A DNA stretch of 64,000 bases from DASTFP01 sp963744345 (GTDB lineage: Bacteria > Verrucomicrobiota > Verrucomicrobiia > Chthoniobacterales > Terrimicrobiaceae), in assembly GCA_963744345.1 (NCBI GenBank), contig CAVUTD010000029.1:124001-188000 (forward strand). Reading direction: 5' to 3'. Of this stretch, positions 9,450 to 17,295 are shown one piece after another. The notes beneath the pieces are model-generated. The model had not been told where the DNA came from. It did no database searches and was given only the letters and a program-made list of their open reading frames with translations. Each line of letters starts with the position of its first letter. Positions within the stretch are counted from its first letter, which is position 1. The translations under genes and the position numbers were made by a program.

Positions 9450-10448
9450 CTATTTCTTCGCGCCGGATCCGCTGTAGATTTGGTCAAAGGAAGCACCGTC
9501 AACAAAGTGATCCTTCGTGGCGGCAGTCCAACCGCCGAATACATCGGCAATCGTGAAGAGCTCAAGCTTAGGATATTGGTTCGCGTACTTTGCCAGGATG
9601 TTCTTGTTGCTGGGTCGAAAGAAATGCTTCACGGCGAGTTCCTGTCCCGCGTCGGTGTAAAGGAATTTCAGGTACTCGGTGGCAATCTCGCGTGTCCCCC
9701 GCTTATCCACGATCTTGTCAACCACCGAGACTGTCGGCTCTGCCAGAATGCTCACGGAAGGCAGCACAATCTCGTATTCATCGCCATGCAGCTTTTTCAC
9801 CAGTAACAGTTCGTTCTCCCAGTTAATCAACACGTCGCCTAAGCCCCGCTCGACGAAAGTGGTCGTCGCGCCGCGTGCTCCGGAATCCAGCACCGGAACG
9901 TGCTTGAAAAGCTCGCTGACGAATTCCTTCGCCTTCTCCTGAGATCCGAATTTCTTCAGCGCATATCCCCAAGCAGCAAGGTAATTCCAGCGGGCTACCC
10001 CTGAGGTCTTCGGGTTGGGAGTAATCACTTCCACATCCGATTTGATAAGATCATCCCAATCCTTAATGCCCTTCGGATTTCCCTTGCGCACCAAAAACGC
10101 CAGCGTGGACTGGTAGGGCGCGCTGTTATCCGGCAACCGCGTCTGCCAGTTGGCCGGAATTAAATCCCCATTTTCGTGAAGAGCATCTACATCGGCCGCC
10201 AACGCGAGCGTCACCACGTCAGCCTCTAGGCCGTCAATCACCGCTCTCGCTTGCTTGCTCGAACCCCCATGAGATTGGTTGATCGTCACCGTGTCCCCAC
10301 CCTTCTCCTTCCAATGCTTGGCAAAGGCTTCGTTGAATTCCGCATAAAACTCCCGCGTGGGATCATACGAAACATTGAGCAATGTAATCTCCTTGGCCGC
10401 TAAGCCGCCCACCGATGCCAACGCCAAAAAAAGCAATGCCAGCTTCAT
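9450..10448 (-). CDS. Sulfate ABC transporter periplasmic binding protein (first copy)
   Basis: A 332-residue Sbp-family receptor: signal peptide MKLALLFLALASVGGLA, then NVSYDPTREFYAEFN, HGGSSKQARAVIDG and NPKTSGVARWNYLAAWG at the sulfate-binding loops. It follows a 99-base gap after the sulfonate permease, and that gap contains a candidate operator (10494-10510). It may therefore be the first gene of its own transcript, covering the sulfate half of the locus. Confidence 0.94.
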   Translation of the reverse strand: MKLALLFLALASVGGLAAKEITLLNVSYDPTREFYAEFNEAFAKHWKEKGGDTVTINQSHGGSSKQARAVIDGLEADVVTLALAADVDALHENGDLIPANWQTRLPDNSAPYQSTLAFLVRKGNPKGIKDWDDLIKSDVEVITPNPKTSGVARWNYLAAWGYALKKFGSQEKAKEFVSELFKHVPVLDSGARGATTTFVERGLGDVLINWENELLLVKKLHGDEYEIVLPSVSILAEPTVSVVDKIVDKRGTREIATEYLKFLYTDAGQELAVKHFFRPSNKNILAKYANQYPKLELFTIADVFGGWTAATKDHFVDGASFDQIYSGSGAKK

Positions 10449-10493
10449 GCCGGGCGAAAATAAGAGCCGCTGTCCACCCGCGTCAACCGAAAA

Positions 10494-10510
10494 ACGACTA
10501 AAATTGTCGT
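10494..10510. promoter_or_regulatory. Candidate Rrf2-regulator operator (site 2)
   Basis: The inverted repeat ACGAC-N7-GTCGT has an A/T-rich spacer and lies 46 bases before the start of the first sulfate-binding protein. It has the same arm length and spacing as ACGAT-N7-ATCGT just before the Rrf2 gene at 13593-13609. That match, and its position in the only sizeable gap inside the locus, is why I call it. Binding by the Rrf2 protein is inferred. Confidence 0.5.
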
Positions 10511-10547
10511 ATTAAGACGATGGGAGTGCGTTGGGGAGCGCGATCGG

Positions 10548-11318
10548 TCAGTTAAAGGTTCCGAGACCCCAGCGCTGCCGAAGGAAGTTTTCCCACGGCG
10601 AGAAGAGGATCCGGTCGGCGACCAGGCCGATAACGACGATGACAAGCATTACGGCGACCACCTGATCCATAGCATGGAGCTCTCGGCCGTAATGCAAGAG
10701 CTGGCCGAGCCCAAAGCCTGTCAGTATCGTGACAAAAATTTCTGCAGCCATCAGGGAGCGCCATGCGAAAGCCCATCCCTGTTTCATTCCTCCCACGAGG
10801 TAGGGTAGCGACGCGGGAAGGATGACTTTCACCCAGGTATGGAGCCCTTTGGATCCCATGGTGCGCGCCGCGCGCAGGTACATCGGCGGCATGGTGCGGA
10901 CACCGTTTTCCGTAGCAATGATGACCGACCAGAGCGTGCCCATAACCACGATGAAAAGCATGGCTGCTTCGGTTTGACCAAACCAAAGTAGGGCCAGGGG
11001 CACCCAGCAAACACTCGGGAGAGTTTGAACTCCAAGCGCGAGCAAGCCGATCGTGTCCTGAAACACTTTCAATCGCGCCGTGATCAATCCAAGAGGAACG
11101 CCGAAGAGAATGCCGATGATATAGCCGATAAAAAGCCGGCGCATGGTGACCAACGTGCCGGTCCAGAGAGTGCCATCTTTGGCGGATTGCCACAAATATT
11201 CGCCGACCTGCAAGGGAGATGGCAGCAGAACCGGCGAATACCACCCCGTTCGCGCAACCGCCTCCCAAAGCAGAATCAGGAGGATGAAGAAAGTGATTGA
11301 GACAGCAAAGCGCTTCAT
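10548..11318 (-). CDS. ssuC: Sulfonate/taurine-type ABC transporter permease
   Basis: A 256-residue inner-membrane permease of the SsuC/TauC/NrtB class with six predicted helices. The N-terminal helix is RFAVSITFFILLILLWEAVA, and the coupling loop reads MYLRAARTMGSKGLHTWVKV followed by ILPASLPYLVGGMKQG. It overlaps the ATPase stop by four bases. With the neighbouring binding protein and ATPase it makes a complete importer. Substrate assignment (aliphatic sulfonates versus taurine or nitrate) rests on the sulfur context, so the gene symbol is tentative. Confidence 0.85.
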   Translation of the reverse strand: MKRFAVSITFFILLILLWEAVARTGWYSPVLLPSPLQVGEYLWQSAKDGTLWTGTLVTMRRLFIGYIIGILFGVPLGLITARLKVFQDTIGLLALGVQTLPSVCWVPLALLWFGQTEAAMLFIVVMGTLWSVIIATENGVRTMPPMYLRAARTMGSKGLHTWVKVILPASLPYLVGGMKQGWAFAWRSLMAAEIFVTILTGFGLGQLLHYGRELHAMDQVVAVMLVIVVIGLVADRILFSPWENFLRQRWGLGTFN

Positions 11319-12121
11319 TCGGCCGCCTCGGTGCCTTGGGTGAATCCCTTGAGAGCCGCGGTTATCTCACTCGAATATTGGGCGAGCTCAACGCTATTGA
11401 TGTCCCTGGGTCGTCCGAGCGTCACGGAGTACTCCTGCCGAATACGTCCGGGATTGGGTGAGAACAGGATGACGCGATCGCCAAGGCAGGCTGCCTCGCG
11501 CACATTGTGTGTGACGAAGATGATGGTCTTCCGGCGTGCCTCCCAGATGCGCTGAATGTCTCCGTAAAGCTGCTCGCGGGTAAGTGCGTCCAAAGCGCCA
11601 AAGGGCTCGTCCATCAAGAGGACGCGTGGATTAGGCGCGAGAGCGCGCGCCAGCGCTACGCGCTGTTTCATTCCTCCGGAAAGCTCGTGGATGTTGGCGT
11701 GGGTGAAACGTTCGAGCTCCACCAGTTGGAGGTAGTAACGCGCCACCTCGATGCGCTCTTGGGCATTCAATCCCGGCTTGAGGTTGAGACCAAAGAGAAC
11801 ATTGCCCATCACATCAAGCCAGGGGAACAGAGCGTGTTCCTGAAACATCATCATGCGATCCCGGCCCGGTTCAGCGATCGGGCTGCCTCCCGCAAAAACT
11901 TCTCCCGTATCCGGTTTTTCGAGACCGGCGATAATATTAAGCAACGTCGATTTACCGCACCCGCTCGGCCCCACGAGGCAGACGAACTCGCCCTCGGCAA
12001 CTCTCAAGCTGATGCCGTCCAATGCCCCGACCGTCCCGCGATTCGTGGTAAAGCTTTTGCTTACCTTGACAACCTCGATGCCTTCCGGCGCGACGTTGAC
12101 CAATTCCTGTTCGACGCTCAT
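11315..12121 (-). CDS. ssuB: Sulfonate/taurine-type ABC transporter ATPase
   Basis: A 268-residue ATPase with a complete core, in contrast to the paralogue at 3365-4138. It shows the N-terminal strand IEVVKVSKSFTT, Walker A GPSGCGKST, Q-loop MMFQEHALFPW, signature LSGGMKQR, Walker B LLMDEPFGALDA and switch His in FVTHNVREA. ATGA overlaps join it to the binding-protein gene before it and the permease after it, so the three subunits are translationally coupled. Confidence 0.88.
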   Translation of the reverse strand: MSVEQELVNVAPEGIEVVKVSKSFTTNRGTVGALDGISLRVAEGEFVCLVGPSGCGKSTLLNIIAGLEKPDTGEVFAGGSPIAEPGRDRMMMFQEHALFPWLDVMGNVLFGLNLKPGLNAQERIEVARYYLQLVELERFTHANIHELSGGMKQRVALARALAPNPRVLLMDEPFGALDALTREQLYGDIQRIWEARRKTIIFVTHNVREAACLGDRVILFSPNPGRIRQEYSVTLGRPRDINSVELAQYSSEITAALKGFTQGTEAAE

Positions 12122-13068
12122 GGGGGAGTCCAGATAAGATTGGCCAGATCAATCTTGGCGCGCAGGAAACCCACCAGACGTGCCTGGTCCAGGAACAACT
12201 GAAAAGGCGCTACCGAAATCGTTTCATCAAATCGGAGACGCGGCCACGCTTGCTGAATCAACTCCAACGGAATCTCCTTGCGCATGAGGGTCGAAAGCTC
12301 ATTCCTCACCCGCTGCTGTGCTTCCTGAGGGTGGTCACGGAGCCATTGCGTGAGCTCCTTGTGAGCCGCGACGAACTTGCGCGCAAGCTCAGGATTGGTT
12401 CTCAAAAATTCCTCGCGCCCCGCCAGCACCGTGGTTACGGGATCGCTAGGTTCGAAAAAAATTCGCCCATTGGACTCGGTCAGGAGGCGGCTCACCCAGG
12501 GTTCAACGGTCCAGGCAGCGTCCAATTTCCCTTGCTGGAAGAGGGCGAGAATGTCCGCGTTCGCCGTCGGGAGGACGCGCGCGTCGCCGCCAACCAGTGT
12601 AACCCGGATCCCATGTTCAATCAGCCAGGCTCTACATTGGACATCCTGCGTGTTTCCCAATTGCGGCGTCGCGATCGTTTTGCCGCGAAAATCCTCAATG
12701 TCCTTAATGTGATCGCCGCGGACCACCAGAGCCTCGCCGCCGCGCATCGCGCCGGCAACAATCCTTACATCGCGCCCGTTTGCGCGCGCGTAGGCGTTCA
12801 CTGCCGGACTCGGTCCAACGTAGGTAAAATCGATCGACCTGGCGAAGATTGCCTCCATCGCGGAAGGCCCTGCATTGTAGACAAACCATTGCACCTTTGT
12901 TTTCAAGCCGAGACGCTCTTCGAACCACCCCTGCCCCTCTGAGCTGAGATTTTTTGCCACCAACCCCTGTGCATGAGTGACGTTGGGAAAAAGGCCGACG
13001 CGCAAGATCGTTTCCGAGTGCGCGAGATCGAATCCCAGGAGAACAACCAGACAAAGAAGAGTTCTCAC
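12118..13068 (-). CDS. ssuA: Sulfonate-type ABC transporter binding protein (SsuA/NMT1-like)
   Basis: A 316-residue periplasmic receptor. Signal peptide MRTLLCLVVLLGFDLAHS is followed by LRVGLFPNVTHAQGLVA, the opening strand of the NMT1/SsuA family. DFTYVGPSPAVNAYARANG and KTIATPQLGNTQDVQ line the ligand cleft. It is the first structural gene after the Rrf2 regulator (54-base gap). The ligand class is inferred from the family and the sulfur neighbourhood. Confidence 0.85.
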   Translation of the reverse strand: MRTLLCLVVLLGFDLAHSETILRVGLFPNVTHAQGLVAKNLSSEGQGWFEERLGLKTKVQWFVYNAGPSAMEAIFARSIDFTYVGPSPAVNAYARANGRDVRIVAGAMRGGEALVVRGDHIKDIEDFRGKTIATPQLGNTQDVQCRAWLIEHGIRVTLVGGDARVLPTANADILALFQQGKLDAAWTVEPWVSRLLTESNGRIFFEPSDPVTTVLAGREEFLRTNPELARKFVAAHKELTQWLRDHPQEAQQRVRNELSTLMRKEIPLELIQQAWPRLRFDETISVAPFQLFLDQARLVGFLRAKIDLANLIWTPP

Positions 13069-13122
13069 GTCTTCATTCTGACCAGTCTTAAAAAGAGGGC
13101 AAGGAACTCCGGCTAAGCAGCT

Positions 13123-13587
13123 TCAGATCCCCTCGCCATGCACGCCCTGAATACTGGTCACTTCTGCGTCGCTCACCGGCTTCCCCCGCATGACATCTGC
13201 GAGCGTCGACTTGTCCATCAGTTGAGCCACGATGTTGCGAGCTTGCAGCATCACACGCCGAAATCGACATTTTGGCTCCTGGCTGCATCGCCTGTAGTGG
13301 CTTGCGGAAACGCACGCCAGCGGCGCGAGATAGCCATCGAAATGGCGCACCACTTCACCCATGGTTATTTTATCCGGGCTCCTGGAGAGTCGATAACCTC
13401 CGCGCTTTCCCGCCACGCTGTCTACCCAGCCGCGCTCTTTGAGGTCCAGCATGATGTGCTCGAGAAATCGTTTGGGAATGTCGTTGCGGCGAGCCAACTC
13501 AATGATGGGGATCGGTGTGTCCCCATAATGCTCGACCAACGTGAACAATGCGCGCAGGGCATAATCGGTGCGCATGGATAGCTGCAT
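13123..13587 (-). CDS. Rrf2-family transcriptional regulator
   Basis: DNA-binding repressor or sensor of the CymR/IscR/NsrR family, about 154 residues from ATG 13587 (MQLSMRTDYALRAL is the classical Rrf2 start; an in-frame start at 13605 adds six residues). The winged helix covers about 1-75 with IPKRFLEHIMLDLKERGWV and GKRGGYRLSRSP as wing. Three cysteines (92, 101 and 107) sit where IscR holds its Fe-S ligands, with altered spacing, so an Fe-S cluster or a thiol sensor is possible. It heads the sulfur locus and is directly preceded by an inverted repeat, suggesting autoregulation. Control by cysteine or its precursors is inferred from known Rrf2 regulators of sulfur genes. Confidence 0.88.
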   Translation of the reverse strand: MQLSMRTDYALRALFTLVEHYGDTPIPIIELARRNDIPKRFLEHIMLDLKERGWVDSVAGKRGGYRLSRSPDKITMGEVVRHFDGYLAPLACVSASHYRRCSQEPKCRFRRVMLQARNIVAQLMDKSTLADVMRGKPVSDAEVTSIQGVHGEGI

Positions 13588-13592
13588 AAAAA

Positions 13593-13609
13593 ACGATACA
13601 AACAATCGT
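13593..13609. promoter_or_regulatory. Candidate Rrf2-regulator operator (site 1)
   Basis: ACGAT-N7-ATCGT forms a perfect 5-base inverted repeat with an A-rich spacer, six bases before the preferred Rrf2 start. The companion site at 10494-10510 shares arms and spacing (joint pattern ACGAY-N7-RTCGT). Its place over the regulator's own leader fits autoregulation. This is inferred from pattern only. Confidence 0.5.
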
Positions 13610-13667
13610 CATTTACGTCAAAGTCTCTGCATCTGTGAGCGGAGCAAACCGCTGCACCGCGAAAGGC

Positions 13668-14276
13668 TCAGTCGCCGACCGTGACAGGAGTTCCAATTTT
13701 AACCCGGTTGTAGAAAAGCTTCGCAATTTCCTCGGGAAGGCGCACACAACCGTGTGAGGCCGGATACCCAGGTAAGATGCCGGTGTGCATGCCCACTCCG
13801 TCAGCGCTCAGACGCATGAACCAACGCATGGGCGAACCCCGATACACTGTGCCGCTAGGGGCCGAGTCTATCCGTGTGCTTACTCCCGATCGCACGACCC
13901 TGCCGGTGCGCGGATTGACGAAGTCTCCGTACACGCTCGAGCGATGGTCGGCATCTTTTTCCATGATTTTGTAGTTGCCTCCGGGGGTCATGCCGGCCCG
14001 CTTTCCAGAAGAAATGGGCGAATCGACGGCGATCTCCTCGTCGACGCGGAAGTAGGCGCGCTGCTTGCCGAGCGAGATGTAGATTGAAATATTTTCCGGG
14101 GTGGCCCGCTCAAGCACGCGCGGGATCACCTTCGGCGGGTCTTGCTTTCTGATGAGCTCGCCCGCTTTTTTCTGCTGTTTTTTCTGGGGAATCACGGCCA
14201 AGGATTGCGCGACAAGACCAGAAGCAACCGCCGACACCATCACCAAGAAGAGCCAAACAAAGACGCGCAGCCTCAT
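13668..14276 (-). CDS. L,D-transpeptidase (YkuD), exported
   Basis: Cross-links peptidoglycan by forming 3-3 bonds or anchors proteins to it. From ATG 14276 it is 202 residues with a signal peptide (MRLRVFVWLFLVMVSAVASG). A Lys/Gln-rich linker follows, then a YkuD domain with the catalytic motif ASHGCVRLP preceded by GVGMHTG. In-frame ATGs at 14303 and 14321, and a much longer frame to 14675, exist. The long form would run under the divergent gene and has no recognisable sequence, so I reject it. A second L,D-transpeptidase lies at 51229-51843. Confidence 0.88.
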   Translation of the reverse strand: MRLRVFVWLFLVMVSAVASGLVAQSLAVIPQKKQQKKAGELIRKQDPPKVIPRVLERATPENISIYISLGKQRAYFRVDEEIAVDSPISSGKRAGMTPGGNYKIMEKDADHRSSVYGDFVNPRTGRVVRSGVSTRIDSAPSGTVYRGSPMRWFMRLSADGVGMHTGILPGYPASHGCVRLPEEIAKLFYNRVKIGTPVTVGD

Positions 14277-14360
14277 TGAGCGGTTTGGGAGAGCTATGGT
14301 CATTAATTCCCGGATCGACATCCGCTTAATCGTTGAGGAGATTTTTCGCAACGAGATTCC

Positions 14361-16163
14361 ATGATGCGCTGGCAATCGCTGCTTCTGGCCACCCTGCTCG
14401 CAGGCCTTCCTCTCTGCGTCTTCCCGAAAGAGCCGCAGGTTGTGCCGCCGCCGATGGCTCAGCCTCAGAATCTGTCGCTCTTTCTTGGAGGGAGCATTGA
14501 AATCCAGTTGCGAGCCCAAGGCCGCACTCCCGGCCAACTGAAATTCCTCATCCGCTCTCACCCTTTGAAGGGAGCCCTGGGCGAAATTCGACAGACCGGA
14601 CCGAAAACCGCCGCCCTCACGTATACGCACGACGGTCGCGCTGAGGGAATCGATCTTTTCACATTCGCCGTTCAAGCAGTCGACAGCCCTGTTTCTGCCG
14701 CGGCATCAGTAACTCTTACCATCTCCGAAGAGGCACCTGCGCTCTCGGTCGTCCGCTCCGTGAATTTCCGGGCCGTACCGTTAGGCGAAACGCGGGCGGA
14801 GCAGTTGGCGCTCAGAAATTCTGGCGGAGGCACGCTGGAGGGCAGGCTTACCGTTCCGCAGCCTTGGAAGATTCTGGGAGCGACCGAGTACCGGCTGGGT
14901 GCCAATCAGGAGACACGCGTCGCTATTCTCTTTTCTCCTGAAAGGCAGCGGGAATATTCCGGCAAGCTCATTTTTTCTCATGACGCTCGCTCCTCCGTAG
15001 AGCTCTCCGGAAATGGAATTCCACCCTTCGAGTTCAAGCCTGCAGGGGAAATCGAACTCGCGCTTCGAGAGGCCAGCACAATACGTTCCGGAGGCGTGAC
15101 GATTCGAAATCGGACCTCGCGTGACCGAGTTCTCGAAGTCTCAGCTCCGTCTGAGATCGTCTTGCAGACTCAAATCACCGTTGCCGCGGGAGAAGAGAAG
15201 AAAATTTCTCTGCAAACTGCAGCGGATTTCCTCGGCCCCCTGGAGGGTGTAATCGATTTCGCGAGCGAGGGATTTCGACGGCCTATCCGCGTGCGGGTTT
15301 TTGCCGTCCCTCCCGTTTTGCGGGTCGAACCCGCCGAGGGAGTCGAGTTTGGGAATATTGAGCCTCGCAGACGTTACAAGGGCTTGCTGCGCATCAAGAA
15401 TGAGGGGGGAAGCACCGCGCGATTAAGAGCAACAACGCCTGGCGAGATTCTCCTGATACCGGATCCGAAGAGCATCAGCCTTCAACCCGGCGACACGTGC
15501 GCGTTCGAGGTCGCCCTGGAGGCCCTTCAGGCTGGAAATTACCGAGAACAACTCATCATTGACGCTGGAGCTGGTAAACCGATTACGGTCCCCATCAGTG
15601 GCCAAGTCGTCGCACCGCGTGGTGAAGCAAAGAGAATCCCCGTCTCCACTCTTAATCTCCCGTCCCGAGCGCCTCCGGCCACGCCATCCGCTCAGCCGTC
15701 AAGCGCTGTCCCGCCGATAGCTGAAATCAAGGTGCTCAAAGCCAGCAACCGGCTCTTCGAGATCGGTTGGAATAAACCCTCCACGGAGGTCACCGCCTGG
15801 ATAGTCCAACAAGGACAATTCGAGTTCACGGATAAGGATTCGCCAGGACTGGCCTGGAGAGACCTCCGCAATGTCAGGTTTCTCGAAGAAAACGGATTGG
15901 TTGTTGCGCGATTTGAGAACCTCGCGCCGGGCCAGGTTTGGCTCCTGCGAATCGTTTCGATCGATCAGGAGGGGCGGCGCTCAACGCCTTCACCAACCAT
16001 CAGGCTCTCGAGCGCCCCGCCCAAGAAACCTTCCGTGTATTGGTGGATGGCTGGACTTGTTGCCGCCGCCGCTCTCACCCTCGGGGCGATCAAACTTCGC
16101 GCGCATCGACAAACCGAAGCCTTGCACGGATCCAACCGGATGGCCCGCCTCGAGAGTCATTGA
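14361..16163 (+). CDS. Exported, membrane-anchored protein with Ig-like/ASPM-Hydin-type repeats
   Basis: A 600-residue protein with a signal peptide (residues 1-22) and a long all-beta-looking body. A C-terminal membrane helix (about 570-588, WMAGLVAAAALTLGAIKLRA) precedes a short basic tail, so it should be held at the inner membrane facing the periplasm. Segments such as VNFRAVPLGETRAEQLALRNSG and VEFGNIEPRRRYKGLLRIKNEG repeat the GxxxxG...L.L.N.G pattern of ASPM/SPD-2/Hydin and choice-of-anchor domains. A Pro-rich linker (about 433-455) leads to a fibronectin-III-like part (about 460-555). It is transcribed divergently from the L,D-transpeptidase, sharing an 84-base promoter region. Role unknown; probably adhesion or scaffolding. 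Confidence 0.7.
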   Translation: MMRWQSLLLATLLAGLPLCVFPKEPQVVPPPMAQPQNLSLFLGGSIEIQLRAQGRTPGQLKFLIRSHPLKGALGEIRQTGPKTAALTYTHDGRAEGIDLFTFAVQAVDSPVSAAASVTLTISEEAPALSVVRSVNFRAVPLGETRAEQLALRNSGGGTLEGRLTVPQPWKILGATEYRLGANQETRVAILFSPERQREYSGKLIFSHDARSSVELSGNGIPPFEFKPAGEIELALREASTIRSGGVTIRNRTSRDRVLEVSAPSEIVLQTQITVAAGEEKKISLQTAADFLGPLEGVIDFASEGFRRPIRVRVFAVPPVLRVEPAEGVEFGNIEPRRRYKGLLRIKNEGGSTARLRATTPGEILLIPDPKSISLQPGDTCAFEVALEALQAGNYREQLIIDAGAGKPITVPISGQVVAPRGEAKRIPVSTLNLPSRAPPATPSAQPSSAVPPIAEIKVLKASNRLFEIGWNKPSTEVTAWIVQQGQFEFTDKDSPGLAWRDLRNVRFLEENGLVVARFENLAPGQVWLLRIVSIDQEGRRSTPSPTIRLSSAPPKKPSVYWWMAGLVAAAALTLGAIKLRAHRQTEALHGSNRMARLESH

Positions 16164-16238
16164 AGAATCTTTCCGCTGAATGTTGTTGCTCGAGGACTCG
16201 GCCCAACTCAAACTCTTCAGCCCAAAACATCCCATTTT

Positions 16239-17252
16239 ATGCAATTCGGAATGATCGGTCTCGGCAGGATGGGCGCCAATATGGTGCGACGCCTCATTAA
16301 ACAAGGTCACCAATGTGTCGTTTATGATGCTAACCCCGATCCGGTCAAGCAGCTCGCTGGCGAAGGCGCCATCGGCGCGAACTCGCTCGAAGATTTTGCC
16401 TCGAAACTAACCGCACCGCGGAATGCCTGGATCATGGTGCCCGCGGCCATCACCGACAAAGTTGTCGATGAGCTCGCCTCCCACCTTCAAACAGGAGACA
16501 CCATCATTGATGGCGGCAACTCCTATTTTCGCGATGATCGCCGTCGCAGCGCTCATCTCAAGAAATCGGGCATCCATTACCTCGATGTCGGCACCAGCGG
16601 CGGCGTCTGGGGTTTGGAACGCGGTTACTGCATGATGATTGGCGGCGACAAGGAAGCCGTCGACCGGATGGATCCCGTCTTTAAATCTCTCGCGCCTGGA
16701 CGCGGTAGTTTGGAAAGAACTCCCGGTCGCGAAAAACTCGGCGGCACCGCTGAAGAAGGCTATCTCCACTGCGGATCCTCCGGTGCGGGTCATTTCGTTA
16801 AGATGGTGCACAATGGTATCGAATACGGGATTATGGCTGCCTTCGGCGAAGGGTTCGATATCCTGGCCGGAGCCAACGCGAGCCTCAAAAAAGGGGAGGC
16901 CGATGCCGAGACTGCCCCGATCGGAGAGGACTACGTTTATGACTTTAATCTCGCCGACGTCGCCGAGGTGTGGCGCCGTGGCAGCGTTGTCAGTTCCTGG
17001 TTACTGGATCTCGCCGCCACGGCCTTCGCCGACAATCCCACCCTGTCAAACTATTCCGGTCGCGTGTCGGACTCTGGAGAGGGGCGCTGGACGATCATTG
17101 CCGCCATCGAAGAAGCCGTCGAAACTGATGTGTTGAGCGCCGCGCTCTTCGCCCGCTTCCGCTCACGCAAGGATCACACCATGGCCGAAAAGGTCTGCTC
17201 TGCGATGAGGTTCCAATTTGGCGGGCATCTCGAACGCGCGGCGGGCGGGTAG
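16239..17252 (+). CDS. gnd: 6-phosphogluconate dehydrogenase, decarboxylating (short type)
   Basis: Oxidises 6-phosphogluconate to ribulose 5-phosphate and CO2 in the pentose phosphate pathway. The dinucleotide motif GLGRMGANM lies at residues 6-14, then IIDGGNSYFRDD and the active-site block GHFVKMVHNGIEYGIM. At 337 residues it belongs to the short tetrameric group (often NAD-preferring) rather than the roughly 470-residue NADP form. It is followed by a flavoprotein after 43 bases. No other oxidative pentose phosphate gene is in the window. Confidence 0.93.
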   Translation: MQFGMIGLGRMGANMVRRLIKQGHQCVVYDANPDPVKQLAGEGAIGANSLEDFASKLTAPRNAWIMVPAAITDKVVDELASHLQTGDTIIDGGNSYFRDDRRRSAHLKKSGIHYLDVGTSGGVWGLERGYCMMIGGDKEAVDRMDPVFKSLAPGRGSLERTPGREKLGGTAEEGYLHCGSSGAGHFVKMVHNGIEYGIMAAFGEGFDILAGANASLKKGEADAETAPIGEDYVYDFNLADVAEVWRRGSVVSSWLLDLAATAFADNPTLSNYSGRVSDSGEGRWTIIAAIEEAVETDVLSAALFARFRSRKDHTMAEKVCSAMRFQFGGHLERAAGG

Positions 17253-17295
17253 CCTCTCCGGTGGAGAGTTAGAACGCTCCGGCATCACGTAACTC

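Noticed and set aside
14277..14675. An N-terminal extension of the L,D-transpeptidase frame by 133 residues
   Set aside because: It would lie opposite the divergent exported-protein gene and place residues before a clear signal peptide.
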